Shown in pieces: positions 1-7,947 of a stretch of 40,512 bases of DNA. The stretch lies in NCBI GenBank assembly GCA_016210115.1, contig JACQUW010000307.1:1-40512 (forward strand). The letters run 5' to 3'. Positions within the stretch are counted from its first letter, which is position 1. Each line of letters starts with the position of its first letter. Under the pieces are notes generated by a model, which was given only the letters and a program-made list of their open reading frames with translations, did no database searches and had not been told where the DNA came from. The translations under genes and the position numbers were made by a program. This DNA comes from Deltaproteobacteria bacterium. GTDB lineage: Bacteria > Desulfobacterota > Binatia > UBA9968.

Positions 1-1075
1 CCTCATGGACCGACGGATTGGGAACCAGAGCATCGCAGCCCATGATTTGCTGCAGTCTCTCCCCGTTTCGGAGTCGGACCATCCGCTGGTGATAGCGGAA
101 TTGGGCGCCGCCGTACGGATGCGGCTCCCTGGCGAAGCGGTGCCAGAAATTTCGCCGCGCGAAAAGATTGACGGTGTGGAGCTCGATCATCATGTCGGCA
201 ATGATGTCCCTGACGCTCGTAACTTCGATGAGCGGTTTTCCGTCGACTGTCATTTCCCGGCAGTAATCCACAAACCGCTCGACGAGCGGGTCCGCCCCCA
301 CTCTCCCTTCGCCGCCGTGCTCGAGCTCCAGGTGCGTGTGAGCCACCTTCCAGCCGTTGTTCTCGCCTCCGACCAGATATTTTGACGGCACCCGGACACT
401 ATCGAAGAAGACCGAATTCTTTATCCCCATCATCAGGTGCATGTGCTGGACCGTGATCCCCGGAAGATTGGCCGGAATATGGAGCCACCCGAGATTCTCA
501 TGACGCGGTCGCGACGGGTCGGTGCAAACAAGCGTCCAGAGAAACTCCGGCGGGAGGTGGTGCCCGACCATGACTTTCTGACCGTTGACCACGTAATCAT
601 CTCCGTCTCTGATGGCGCGGGTCTGACAGTTCGCCACATCGCTGCCCCCCTGGGGCTCCGTCAAAACCTGCCACACGGATATCTCGCCCCGCACCATTGG
701 CGGCAGAAATTCGCGCTTCTGCTCTTCGGTCCCCCACTTCAAGATCACCGGAGCGACGATCCGCGCCAGCGTGTAGAATACGTGGTTCAGGCTTAGGCCG
801 TAGCGGTCGAGCTCCATCTCCAGCACCAGTTGGTGGTCGCTCGTGAGGCCGGCGCCCCCATACTGTATAGGGAACATTGGGAACAACCACCCTTTTCTTC
901 CCAGCTTGCCGGCCAGGTTGCGCCGGAATTGGTACTCTTCATCATTCTCTCGCGTCGACCATGAGGCCGACCATCTGAGATGTTCCGCGCCGCGCATGTT
1001 CTCCTGAAGCCATGCTCGGACTTCTTTCCTGAACCCGCTCACATGCGGGGGATCGGTTTGCAAACTGAAGTCCAT
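1..1075 (-). CDS. acyl-CoA dehydrogenase, C-terminus beyond window edge
   Basis: An open minus-strand frame runs from ATG at 1075 to base 1 with no stop, giving 358 codons. It carries an acyl-CoA dehydrogenase N-terminal helical domain with a FPIQYGGAGLT block (about residues 68-78), then the flavin/substrate motif TEPQGGSDVA (139-148) at the start of the middle beta domain, and VFFDSVRVP further on. Family members use FAD to introduce a 2,3-double bond into an acyl-CoA and pass electrons to ETF. The C-terminal domain, with the usual catalytic glutamate, is not visible. It lies 33 bp downstream of the CoA transferase at 1109-2287 on the same strand, so the pair probably activates an acid as its CoA ester and then oxidises it. 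The substrate cannot be read from the sequence. Confidence 0.93.
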   Translation of the reverse strand, partial: MDFSLQTDPPHVSGFRKEVRAWLQENMRGAEHLRWSASWSTRENDEEYQFRRNLAGKLGRKGWLFPMFPIQYGGAGLTSDHQLVLEMELDRYGLSLNHVFYTLARIVAPVILKWGTEEQKREFLPPMVRGEISVWQVLTEPQGGSDVANCQTRAIRDGDDYVVNGQKVMVGHHLPPEFLWTLVCTDPSRPRHENLGWLHIPANLPGITVQHMHLMMGIKNSVFFDSVRVPSKYLVGGENNGWKVAHTHLELEHGGEGRVGADPLVERFVDYCREMTVDGKPLIEVTSVRDIIADMMIELHTVNLFARRNFWHRFAREPHPYGGAQFRYHQRMVRLRNGERLQQIMGCDALVPNPSVHE

Positions 1076-1108
1076 ACGTTTTCTCCTACGCTAGATTTTT
1101 TGTGACAA

Positions 1109-2287
1109 CTAAATAACGCCCCGTCCGCGCAACTCCCGGATCGCTTCCGCATCGCAGCCGATGCGTGTCAATATTTCTTCCGTGTGTTCTCCCAGCAGCG
1201 GAGCCGCCCGGATAAAATCAGGCGCTGTCTCGGAGAGATTCACGGCGCTTCCGATAAGCCTGCTCGCTCCCATTTTCGCATGATGGATTGTTCTTGGAAT
1301 GCCCAGGTGCTTGATCTGTGGATTTTCGAAAACCTCTGCGAGCGTGTTGATGGGAGCGTTGGCGACACCCTGAGCGTCGAGGGCCTCCAGCCAATAGGCG
1401 CGGGGCTTCTTGCGAAACTCCTGTTCGAGGATGGCTGCGATTTCGTAGTGGTGTTGCCACCGGCTGGCTCGCGTTGCGAAGCGCCTGTCCTCCAGCAGCT
1501 CGGTTTTTCCCGTGGCTTTGACCAGTCCTTCCCACGACTCCTGGTGGCCTGAAAGGTGGACAACGACAGGCCGCTGATCGCTCGCTAAAAAGCAATAGAT
1601 GCGGCCCCGGGGAAAGTTTTCGCGCGAGACGGACTCTCCGCCATTAAGATAGTCAGCGACATGCGATTCGATAAACGCCAGGCTCGCCTGCAGCAAAGAG
1701 ACGTCCACAAACTGGCCTCGACCCGTCCTGTCTCGAGCAAGCAGAGCCGCGAGGACGCCGTAGGCGGCAAAGATTCCCGTGACATGATCCGTTACCGAGA
1801 CCCCCGCAACCTTTGGGTTGTCGAGGTCTGTAATGAGACTCAGCATGCCGCTCAAGGCCTGCCCGATCGTGTCGAATCCCGGCTTATCTCGATACGGTCC
1901 GCTCTGACCATACCCGGAGATTGAACAATGAATCAAACGCGGGTTCGGTTGCGACACCAGTTCGTATTCGAGACCGAGACGCTTTCTGGTGTCGGGGCGA
2001 AAGTTTTCGATCAGAACGTCGGCTTTTTCCAACAATTTGAACAACAGTCGCTGTCCGTCCTTTTTCTTGAGATTCAGCGTCACGCTCTTCTTATTCCTGT
2101 TTAGCGCTCTAAAACTTGGACCATAGCCATGGTAACTCGGGTTGCGTCCGCGATGCGTATCGCCTTCTCCGGGGAGCTCGATCTTGATCACCTCGCAGCC
2201 GAGATCGCCGAGCAGGCTCCCCGCGTAGGGGCCGGCGACGTGCCCGCTGACTTCAACGGCAACTGTGCCTTCCAATGCTCTGGTCAT
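1109..2287 (-). CDS. CaiB/BaiF family III CoA transferase
   Basis: This is a family III CoA transferase, which moves CoA between carboxylic acids through a mixed anhydride on an aspartate. Visible hallmarks are the N-terminal VAGPYAGSLLGDLGCEVIKIE block, the FDTIGQALSG motif, and SVTDHVTG, whose Asp matches the catalytic Asp of formyl-CoA transferase, followed by GRGQFVDVSLLQ. The frame opens at a TTG at 2305, but I place the start at ATG 2287 because a GAAGAGG ribosome-binding site sits just upstream. That gives about 392 residues, normal for the family. It is the first gene of a pair with the acyl-CoA dehydrogenase at 1-1075 and is divergent from the cupin gene at 2473. The substrate is unknown; frc-like, bai-like and carnitine enzymes share this fold. 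Confidence 0.93.
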   Translation of the reverse strand: MTRALEGTVAVEVSGHVAGPYAGSLLGDLGCEVIKIELPGEGDTHRGRNPSYHGYGPSFRALNRNKKSVTLNLKKKDGQRLLFKLLEKADVLIENFRPDTRKRLGLEYELVSQPNPRLIHCSISGYGQSGPYRDKPGFDTIGQALSGMLSLITDLDNPKVAGVSVTDHVTGIFAAYGVLAALLARDRTGRGQFVDVSLLQASLAFIESHVADYLNGGESVSRENFPRGRIYCFLASDQRPVVVHLSGHQESWEGLVKATGKTELLEDRRFATRASRWQHHYEIAAILEQEFRKKPRAYWLEALDAQGVANAPINTLAEVFENPQIKHLGIPRTIHHAKMGASRLIGSAVNLSETAPDFIRAAPLLGEHTEEILTRIGCDAEAIRELRGRGVI

Positions 2288-2472
2288 GCGAACCTCTTCA
2301 CTCAAAAAGCGCTCTCAACATAGGGCAACTTCGGGAGCGGCGTCAAGGGTAGGTGGAAGCTCCATTGCGGGTTTCCATTGCGGATCCGTCTTACCCGCTA
2401 AAGCCGAAACGACGGCGAGCGCTTGACTCCGCCACCAGCCCTGATATTAGGGGTGAAAAAAGGAGGTGTACG
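2288..2472. promoter_or_regulatory. divergent intergenic region
   Basis: This gap separates the minus-strand CoA transferase from the plus-strand cupin gene and must hold outward promoters for both. I see a strong AGGAGG-type ribosome-binding site for the cupin near 2461-2466. I could not assign convincing -35/-10 boxes or an operator. Confidence 0.4.
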
Positions 2473-2931
2473 ATGGCATCGGACGATCATCGCTCCGAGC
2501 TGGAAGAAAGAGGAGAATTCAAGAAACTCCATACCTACCGGGGGCTTGTCTTCAGAAATTTAAAGCACCACCCCGTCCACCCGCGGGCTTCCCGCGGCAA
2601 AGCAATTGCCTACTTCGAGTTTGAAGACAATCACTCGCTGGATGCCCACATTGATGAGATTCCTCCGGGAGGGTGCAGCGGCAAGCACCGGCACAATAAT
2701 GAAGCGGTTATCTATATTGTGCAGGGCCAGGGTTACTCCATTCTGCAAAAAGAGGGTGAGCCGGAGATCAAAGTCGAATGGAAGGAGGGCGACCTCTTCT
2801 CTCCCCCGCTGCTTGCCTGGCACCAGCATTTCAATACGGACCAGGAGCGACCTGCCAGATTTCTGGCAGTGACCATGGTGCCATTCGTCAAAGCGTTGGG
2901 CATACTGACGATCGAAAAAGCCGGCTCGTGA
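2473..2931 (+). CDS. single-domain cupin protein
   Basis: This is a 152-residue protein with one cupin barrel. Cupin motif 1 lies at about 67-86, with likely metal ligands His72, His74 and Glu77 (GKHRHNNEA) followed by VQGQG. Motif 2 contributes His117 in AWHQHF. The intact ligands suggest a metal-dependent dioxygenase, isomerase or sensor; the pattern resembles gentisate 1,2-dioxygenase-like cupins but is half their two-barrel length. The open frame extends upstream to 2353, but ATG 2473 follows an ideal AGGAGGTG ribosome-binding site, so I use that start. It is divergent from the CoA transferase operon and precedes a binding protein, which suggests a small accessory enzyme in a catabolic pathway. 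The substrate is unknown. Confidence 0.85.
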   Translation: MASDDHRSELEERGEFKKLHTYRGLVFRNLKHHPVHPRASRGKAIAYFEFEDNHSLDAHIDEIPPGGCSGKHRHNNEAVIYIVQGQGYSILQKEGEPEIKVEWKEGDLFSPPLLAWHQHFNTDQERPARFLAVTMVPFVKALGILTIEKAGS

Positions 2932-3124
2932 AATTGAGCCGCTAGAGCAACCGCTCTCGTCAATCCTGCCCCGCAAAGGGAAAAAGATAGAAATAGGGAG
3001 AGGAGATCTGACCACAGCGAAGAACCTCACATTCGGCCCATAGCAAAGTCTGTGATGGCAGGCGCGCCCGAGGAAAAAGCTGAAAGTCAACTTTGATGGC
3101 AAATGGGTTAGATTGAAAAACGGC

Positions 3125-3140
3125 CACGGTTTGGACCGTG
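3125..3140. promoter_or_regulatory. 6-bp perfect inverted repeat upstream of binding protein
   Basis: CACGGT and ACCGTG flank a 4-base spacer, 12 bases before the GGAGGG ribosome-binding site of the gene at 3166. It could be an operator half-site pair or an mRNA hairpin near the start. There is no T-run, so a terminator is unlikely. Confidence 0.3.
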
Positions 3141-3165
3141 CGAAAACAGAATGGAGGGAATCACC

Positions 3166-4179
3166 ATGAAGTTGAGACTTATGGCTCTCTCGATGTTTCT
3201 CTCGTTTTTATTGCCCCCAATGATTTTCTCTCAGGTGGCTACCGATCCGAAAATTATCGAAGGCGCCAAGAAAGAGGGCGAGATCGTTTGGTATACCTCG
3301 ATGGCTGTGGATCAAAGCAAGCCCATCGTGGATAGATTTCATACCCGATTTCCCTTCGTTAAACCCGTGCTGCACCGCTCCGGAGGAGGAGCGCTCATGA
3401 ACAAGGTGCTCACGGAGGCCCGGGCCGGCCGGTATGCTTTCGATGTCGTCGGTGGACGAGGCGAGATGATTCTTTCATTTAAGGAGAAAGGCCTCATCGC
3501 TGCGTATAAGTCTCCGGAGACCAAGCTGATGGATCCGGATCTGTACGACAGGCAGGGTTTTTGGTACACGTACTATGTCGTTCCCACCGCCCTTGGCTAC
3601 AACACAAAACAGGTCAAAAAAGAGGAGGTTCCCAAAACTTATGAGGGCCTTTTGGACCCGCGGTGGAAAGGGAAAAAAATCTCCATGGATAACGAAGCCT
3701 ACCTCCTCGTTCAGGGGCTTATGTCCATATGGGGGCGGGAAAAGACTCTCGATTACATGCGCAAGCTCGCCGCGCAAGATCCCGTTCTCGCCCGTGGAAA
3801 CACCGAACGGGTCGCGTTGACGGGGGCTGGAGAGTATCCCCTGGTCCTTGCCTATGCTCATGCAATTGAGAGGGAGAAGTTCAAGGGAGCTACTATTGAC
3901 TGGATCGCGTTGGAGCCTGCCGTCGTGGAAATTGACCCACTCATGGTCGGGTCCAAGGCCCCGCACCCGAACGCAGCGAGACTCTTCCTCGATTTCCTGC
4001 TCTCGAAAGAGGGACAGGAAATGCTCGTGGAATTTCAACGCATCCCGGTTCGAAGCGATGTAGAACCGAAGCCGGCCCGGCTCTTTCGCGGCTACCAGCG
4101 GGTGGTGGAGCGGCCGGATGACTATAAGTACTTTGCCGATAATGTGAAGCTCTTCCAGGAGATTTTTAGGACGCGCTAA
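3166..4179 (+). CDS. Fbp/FutA-like extracellular solute-binding protein
   Basis: This is a 337-residue periplasmic binding protein with an N-terminal signal peptide (MKLRL, a hydrophobic core, then about residue 23 FSQVA). The mature part begins with the KIIEGAKKEGEIVWYTS pattern of iron- or polyamine-type type 2 periplasmic binding proteins. Conserved blocks include LLDPRWKGKKISMD and GSKAPHPNAARLFLDFLLSKEGQ. I chose ATG 3166 over an in-frame ATG at 3151 because GGAGGG at 3153-3158 is correctly placed for it. No permease or ATPase gene is adjacent. It is clearly paralogous to the product of 38663-39709, sharing the EARAGR, WKG, RKLAAQDPV and LEPxVVxxDxxMxGSxAPH patterns. The ligand may be a metal chelate or small organic acid and is not predictable here. 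Confidence 0.9.
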   Translation: MKLRLMALSMFLSFLLPPMIFSQVATDPKIIEGAKKEGEIVWYTSMAVDQSKPIVDRFHTRFPFVKPVLHRSGGGALMNKVLTEARAGRYAFDVVGGRGEMILSFKEKGLIAAYKSPETKLMDPDLYDRQGFWYTYYVVPTALGYNTKQVKKEEVPKTYEGLLDPRWKGKKISMDNEAYLLVQGLMSIWGREKTLDYMRKLAAQDPVLARGNTERVALTGAGEYPLVLAYAHAIEREKFKGATIDWIALEPAVVEIDPLMVGSKAPHPNAARLFLDFLLSKEGQEMLVEFQRIPVRSDVEPKPARLFRGYQRVVERPDDYKYFADNVKLFQEIFRTR

Positions 4180-4293
4180 TGCAAAAAAATCGCCGCGCCA
4201 GGGATGGATTTCAGCTTTTGTGTGTGCTTTGATGTGGGCTAAGAAATCTTTACCAAATTACTCTACCGGTTTTAAGGGAGAAGGAGACAACAC

Positions 4294-5283
4294 ATGGCAA
4301 CTAAGCTGAAATTTGGACTGCTGCTACCACATTTTGGAGAATACGCGTCCATCGAAAGCTGCATCGAGGGATCGAAGAAGGCGGAGGCTTACGGTTTTGA
4401 TTCGGTTTGGGTGAGAGACCATCTTGTTTTCGAGCCCCATGGAATGGAGGGTACGGACAACACCCACATCGAGGGCCTGCTAACGCTTGCGGCCATTTCC
4501 TCGGTTTGCAAGAAGCTCACGCTCGGCACCGGCACGGTGATCTCTCACCGGCACCCGATCCATCTGGCCCAGGCGATGGCGGGTCTCAGCACGATTGCCG
4601 GCGGCAGGGTCATTATGGGCATCGGTCTGGGCACATTCCAACATGAATTTGCCGCGGCGGGTTATCCGAACACGCTCGAAGACCGCGCGAATCTATGCAA
4701 GATCAACGTGCAGCTGGCGCGGAGATTTTGGGCCGGAGAAAAAGTTTCGTATAAAGACAAGTACTTCTCTTTTGAAGACGTTGAATTGAAGCCGACGCCG
4801 GTTGAGCCGGTTCCAGTCTGGTACGGAGGCGGGACGCCGGCCTCCTGCCGGCGCGCGGTCGACTACTGCGACGGCTGGATGCCGGGCCGGATTCCCCTGG
4901 CAACCTTTAGAAAATGCATCAGTTACCTCCATGAGCTGTGCGAGAAAGCTGGAAAGCCGATGGTGACCACCGGCGCTATCCCGATCACCAGCCTCGCGAA
5001 AGACAAGGAAAAGGCGCTGGCTACCGTGAATGTCAAGGGCCTGATCAATGAGGGGAATAAAAAGCCCACCTGGGTCAAGCCGGCTTCCGGCACCTTTTCC
5101 AAGCTGGAGGACATCGAGGGGCTTCTTTTGGCCGGAACGTCGGAAGACGTCGCGCGCGACACGCGTAAGTATGCGGAGGCGGGGCTCGACCACATCGTTT
5201 TCGATCTTAGATTCCGCTACGCGGATTGGTATGAACAGATCGATTTTCTCGGCAAAGAAGTCCTCCCCGCGGTACGGGCATGA
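4294..5283 (+). CDS. LLM class flavin-dependent oxidoreductase (1)
   Basis: A 329-residue luciferase-like monooxygenase family enzyme with a TIM-barrel fold that uses F420 or FMN. Diagnostic blocks are the N-terminal FGLLLPHFG strand, EAYGFDSVWVRDH, LTLGTGTVISHRHPIHLAQAMAGL, GGRVIMGIGLG and PVWYGGGTPASCRRAVDYCDGWMPG. The start follows a GGAGAAGGAGA ribosome-binding site. The order and fold match actinobacterial and uncultured-lineage F420-dependent oxidoreductases, whose substrates are mostly unknown. It begins a plus-strand run that continues with a hydrolase, another LLM enzyme and a Mo hydroxylase, so oxidative breakdown of an organic compound is likely. The two LLM proteins of this run are only distantly alike, so they probably catalyse different steps. 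Confidence 0.92.
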   Translation: MATKLKFGLLLPHFGEYASIESCIEGSKKAEAYGFDSVWVRDHLVFEPHGMEGTDNTHIEGLLTLAAISSVCKKLTLGTGTVISHRHPIHLAQAMAGLSTIAGGRVIMGIGLGTFQHEFAAAGYPNTLEDRANLCKINVQLARRFWAGEKVSYKDKYFSFEDVELKPTPVEPVPVWYGGGTPASCRRAVDYCDGWMPGRIPLATFRKCISYLHELCEKAGKPMVTTGAIPITSLAKDKEKALATVNVKGLINEGNKKPTWVKPASGTFSKLEDIEGLLLAGTSEDVARDTRKYAEAGLDHIVFDLRFRYADWYEQIDFLGKEVLPAVRA

Positions 5284-5285
5284 TC

Positions 5286-5310
5286 AAGTTTTTAGTTTTA
5301 AGTTTTTAGT
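5286..5310. repeat. 11-bp direct repeat, two copies
   Basis: AAGTTTTTAGT occurs at 5286-5296 and again at 5300-5310, immediately after the stop codon of the LLM gene. This AT-rich tandem stands out from the GC-rich background. Its function is unknown. Confidence 0.6.
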
Positions 5311-5365
5311 GGGAACGAGCCCAAAAGGCGGAATAAGAGAGGCCTAGATCTATCGGAGCTTAGGA

Positions 5366-6283
5366 ATGAAAACCGAAATAGTGACTTTCTATAGCGAAGG
5401 AAACAAACTTAGCGGCGTTCTCTATCTGCCGGATGGAGACCAGGGGAAACCCTGGCCCGGCATTGTTCAGGGTCCGGGATTTCTCGGTTTAAAAGACGCC
5501 AAGCACTACATCATGATGTTCGAAAGGCTCTGCGCGGCGGGATACGCCTGCCTGTGTTTCGATGATCGGGGTTGGGGAGAAAGCGAAGGGAAAGATCGCG
5601 GGTGGGTCATGCCTCAGTGGCAACTCGAGGATATTCGGAACGGCATCACCTATATGCAGACCCGGGCGGATGTCGACCCCAACCGGATTGCGACCTACGG
5701 CTCTGGAGGAACCGGCGGCGGCAATGCTATCTATGTCGCTGCCATCGACCCGCGGGTGAAATGCGCGGTCTCTTACCTTGGCATCAGCAACGGCCGGGAT
5801 TGGCTGCACTCGATGAGGCGGGAATATGAATGGGTGGATTATCTAAAAAGGATCGAGGAGAATCGAAAGAAACGGGTTCTGACCGGGTCAGGAGAGGTCG
5901 TGAGCGCGCGCGAAGAGATCATGGTGCAGACCCCGGAGCGGCAGACAACGACTGTAAAAAAAGAGGTGGAGGCGAAAATCCCCCAGCAGATGCCGCTCGC
6001 CTGCGCCGAAGCGCTCCTCGAATACAGCCCGGAGGACGTGGTGCAAAAAATCTCGCCGCGCGCGACGCTCTTTATAGCAGTGGAACACGATGCCGTGACG
6101 CCGGAGGAACAGTCGTTCAGGCTGTACGAAAAGGCGGGAGAACCAAAGAAGCTGATCCTGTTCAGGCAGACCACCCATTACGGAATTTATAACGACTATT
6201 TTAAGGAGGTGGCCGGAGCGGTGGTGGACTTTTACAACCAGTACCTTAAGTACCACAAGATCGACATCAGGGAGTCATGCTAG
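5366..6283 (+). CDS. alpha/beta hydrolase with atypical nucleophile elbow
   Basis: A 305-residue alpha/beta hydrolase of the acetyl-xylan-esterase/dienelactone-hydrolase-like superfamily. The N-terminal strand pair, the oxyanion region GPGFLGLK, FDDRGWGES and DVDPNRIATYG are typical. The acid and base of the triad are visible as Asp242 (EHDAVTP) and His271 (THYGIYND). The expected GxSxG elbow is instead YGSGGTGGGN (residues 111-120), with no serine in the nucleophile place; Thr115 or Ser112 are the only hydroxyl candidates. An insert at about 150-210 forms a lid. It lies between two LLM oxidoreductase genes, suggesting hydrolysis (C-C, ester or amide) of an oxidised intermediate. The fold is confident; the reaction is not. 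Confidence 0.88.
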   Translation: MKTEIVTFYSEGNKLSGVLYLPDGDQGKPWPGIVQGPGFLGLKDAKHYIMMFERLCAAGYACLCFDDRGWGESEGKDRGWVMPQWQLEDIRNGITYMQTRADVDPNRIATYGSGGTGGGNAIYVAAIDPRVKCAVSYLGISNGRDWLHSMRREYEWVDYLKRIEENRKKRVLTGSGEVVSAREEIMVQTPERQTTTVKKEVEAKIPQQMPLACAEALLEYSPEDVVQKISPRATLFIAVEHDAVTPEEQSFRLYEKAGEPKKLILFRQTTHYGIYNDYFKEVAGAVVDFYNQYLKYHKIDIRESC

Positions 6284-6356
6284 CGGCACATTTTTCGGCA
6301 GGCGGCCCGCAAGCCGGTCTTTCCAGCGAACCTTCAAACTAGGGCGTAAACCCGAA

Positions 6357-6373
6357 CATCCATTTCTTGGATG
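6357..6373. promoter_or_regulatory. hairpin or operator-like inverted repeat
   Basis: CATCCA and TGGATG flank a 5-base spacer, 24 bases upstream of the ATG of the second LLM gene. It resembles in size and placement the repeat before the gene at 3166, but the sequence differs. Operator or translational hairpin; weak evidence. Confidence 0.25.
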
Positions 6374-6397
6374 GATGACGCGGTCTAGGAGCTCACC

Positions 6398-7420
6398 ATG
6401 AAAAAAATTCAATTCGGCGTGCGCGTCCCAAATTCAGGTCCTCTATCTTCGATCGACAACGTCGTCAGAACAGCCACCGAGGCGGAGCGATTGGGTTTCG
6501 ATTCGGTCTGGGTTCATGACCACGTGGTTTGGAGCACCGAGATGCACCGCCACCATATTTCCTCCGGAGCCACCGAGGCGGTCGCCGATACTCAGGAAGC
6601 GAGCTTCTATGAAGCATTGACCGTGCTCGCTTACTTGGCGGCGGAGACAAAGAGGATCCAGCTGGGTGTCGCTTGTTTGGTCATGCCCTGCCGCAATCCT
6701 ATTTACGCGGCCAAGCAAACCGCTACGCTCGACTGGCTCTGTAATGGCAGGCTGATTGTCGGGGTCGGTCTTGGTTCCAAAGCGACTCGCGAATCTGACG
6801 AGTTCGGTGTCTTCGGCGTGCCGATGGAAAAACGGGGTGATCGGACCGACGAGTATATCGAAGCAATGAAGGCTATCTGGACCCAGCCCATGGCTTGGTA
6901 CCAAGGAAAATACATAAGCTTCAAAGATGCCGAGATCTATCCCAAGCCGCTGCAGAAACCGCATCCGCCCGTCTGGGTCGGCGGGTGGATGAACCTTGCC
7001 GCGAAACGGGCCGGAAGGTACGGCGAAGGGTGGATTCCGGGCTGGCTTTCGCCCACCGAGATGAGACGTGGCTGCGAAATTCTCAATAAGGCGGCAAGGG
7101 AAAAAGGCAGAGATCCGAGCAAGATTACGATCGCGATCGAGAAGCTGGCCACCATCGCGCGCACCCGTGACGAAGGGCTCAACCTGGCGCTGCCGACGAT
7201 TCGCGCGAGCAGTAACAGCTATGAGCGCGACGTGGACAATGTCCAGTTCGCCCTAGACCGGCACATCTTCGGCTCCGTCGAGGACGTTCGCCGCAGGGTG
7301 GATGAGTTTATTGAGTCCGGTGTCCAACATTTCGAGCTCAAGATCATCTATCCCACTATGGAGAGTCTCTTGGACCAGATGAACTTGTGGTCGAAAGAGA
7401 TTCTCCCGCATTATTCCTGA
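6398..7420 (+). CDS. LLM class flavin-dependent oxidoreductase (2)
   Basis: A 340-residue luciferase-like monooxygenase family protein. Evidence includes the first strand QFGVRVPNSG, EAERLGFDSVWVHDH, LGVACLVMPCRNPIYAAKQTATLDWLCNGRLIVGVGLG (seen as several shorter conserved blocks), PPVWVGGWMNLAAKRAGRYGEGWIPG and the C-terminal SVEDVRRRVDEFIESGVQHFEL. It is preceded by an AGGAG ribosome-binding site. Enzymes of this class bind F420 or FMN and carry out hydride transfer or monooxygenation. It is the last gene before the Mo hydroxylase subunits (50 bp gap), so it probably belongs to the same transcript. The other LLM protein at 4294 is a distant relative, not a recent duplicate. Confidence 0.92.
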   Translation: MKKIQFGVRVPNSGPLSSIDNVVRTATEAERLGFDSVWVHDHVVWSTEMHRHHISSGATEAVADTQEASFYEALTVLAYLAAETKRIQLGVACLVMPCRNPIYAAKQTATLDWLCNGRLIVGVGLGSKATRESDEFGVFGVPMEKRGDRTDEYIEAMKAIWTQPMAWYQGKYISFKDAEIYPKPLQKPHPPVWVGGWMNLAAKRAGRYGEGWIPGWLSPTEMRRGCEILNKAAREKGRDPSKITIAIEKLATIARTRDEGLNLALPTIRASSNSYERDVDNVQFALDRHIFGSVEDVRRRVDEFIESGVQHFELKIIYPTMESLLDQMNLWSKEILPHYS

Positions 7421-7470
7421 GGCGTGGCATCGAGGTCAGAAATCACTAACAAGGAAAGAGGGAGACGGCT

Positions 7471-7947
7471 TTGAAGATTCACTTCCAGCTGAACGGCAAG
7501 GACATCGACGCCGACTGCGAGCCGCAAGAAACTTTAGCCGAATTGCTCCGCAACCGGCTGAACTTAAACGGCACCAAAGTTTCCTGCGAAGTGCAGGTGT
7601 GCGGGGCCTGTACGGTCCTCGTGGACGGCCTGCCCGTGAGCGCGTGCACTCACCTCGCCTACGAGGTTCGCGACCGAGATGTCCTCACTATCGAAGGGTT
7701 GGAGAGCGCCGACGGAGTACTGCATCCCATCCAGCAAGCATTCATTGATGAGTTTGCTTTTCAGTGCGGCTACTGCACGCCGGGAATGATTATGTCGGCC
7801 AAGGCATTGCTGGACGAAAATCCATCGCCTGCGCGAGAAGAGATCATCCATCATATGGACGGCAACATCTGCCGCTGCACCGGCTACCTTCCCATCGTAA
7901 AAGCGATCGAGAGCGCCGCGCAGCGGACGAAGGAGGCAAAGGCATGA
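7471..7947 (+). CDS. Mo hydroxylase [2Fe-2S] small subunit (1)
   Basis: A 158-residue small subunit of the xanthine oxidase family. The plant-type ferredoxin cluster is held by Cys39, Cys44, Cys47 and Cys59 (SCEVQVCGAC) and the second, helical-domain cluster by Cys99, Cys102, Cys134 and Cys136 (CGYCTPGM and ICRCTGY). All eight ligands are intact. The start is TTG 7471, with GAGGGAGA upstream. Its stop overlaps the ATG of the large subunit by four bases (ATGA), so the two are translationally coupled. It carries electrons from the molybdenum centre to the FAD subunit. It resembles the small subunits of CO-dehydrogenase-like and 4-hydroxybenzoyl-CoA-reductase-like enzymes. Confidence 0.95.
   Translation: MKIHFQLNGKDIDADCEPQETLAELLRNRLNLNGTKVSCEVQVCGACTVLVDGLPVSACTHLAYEVRDRDVLTIEGLESADGVLHPIQQAFIDEFAFQCGYCTPGMIMSAKALLDENPSPAREEIIHHMDGNICRCTGYLPIVKAIESAAQRTKEAKA

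Noticed and set aside
5..796. Plus-strand frames at 5-385 and 437-796
   Set aside because: They lie antisense to the acyl-CoA dehydrogenase, whose minus-strand frame has clear family motifs along its full length.
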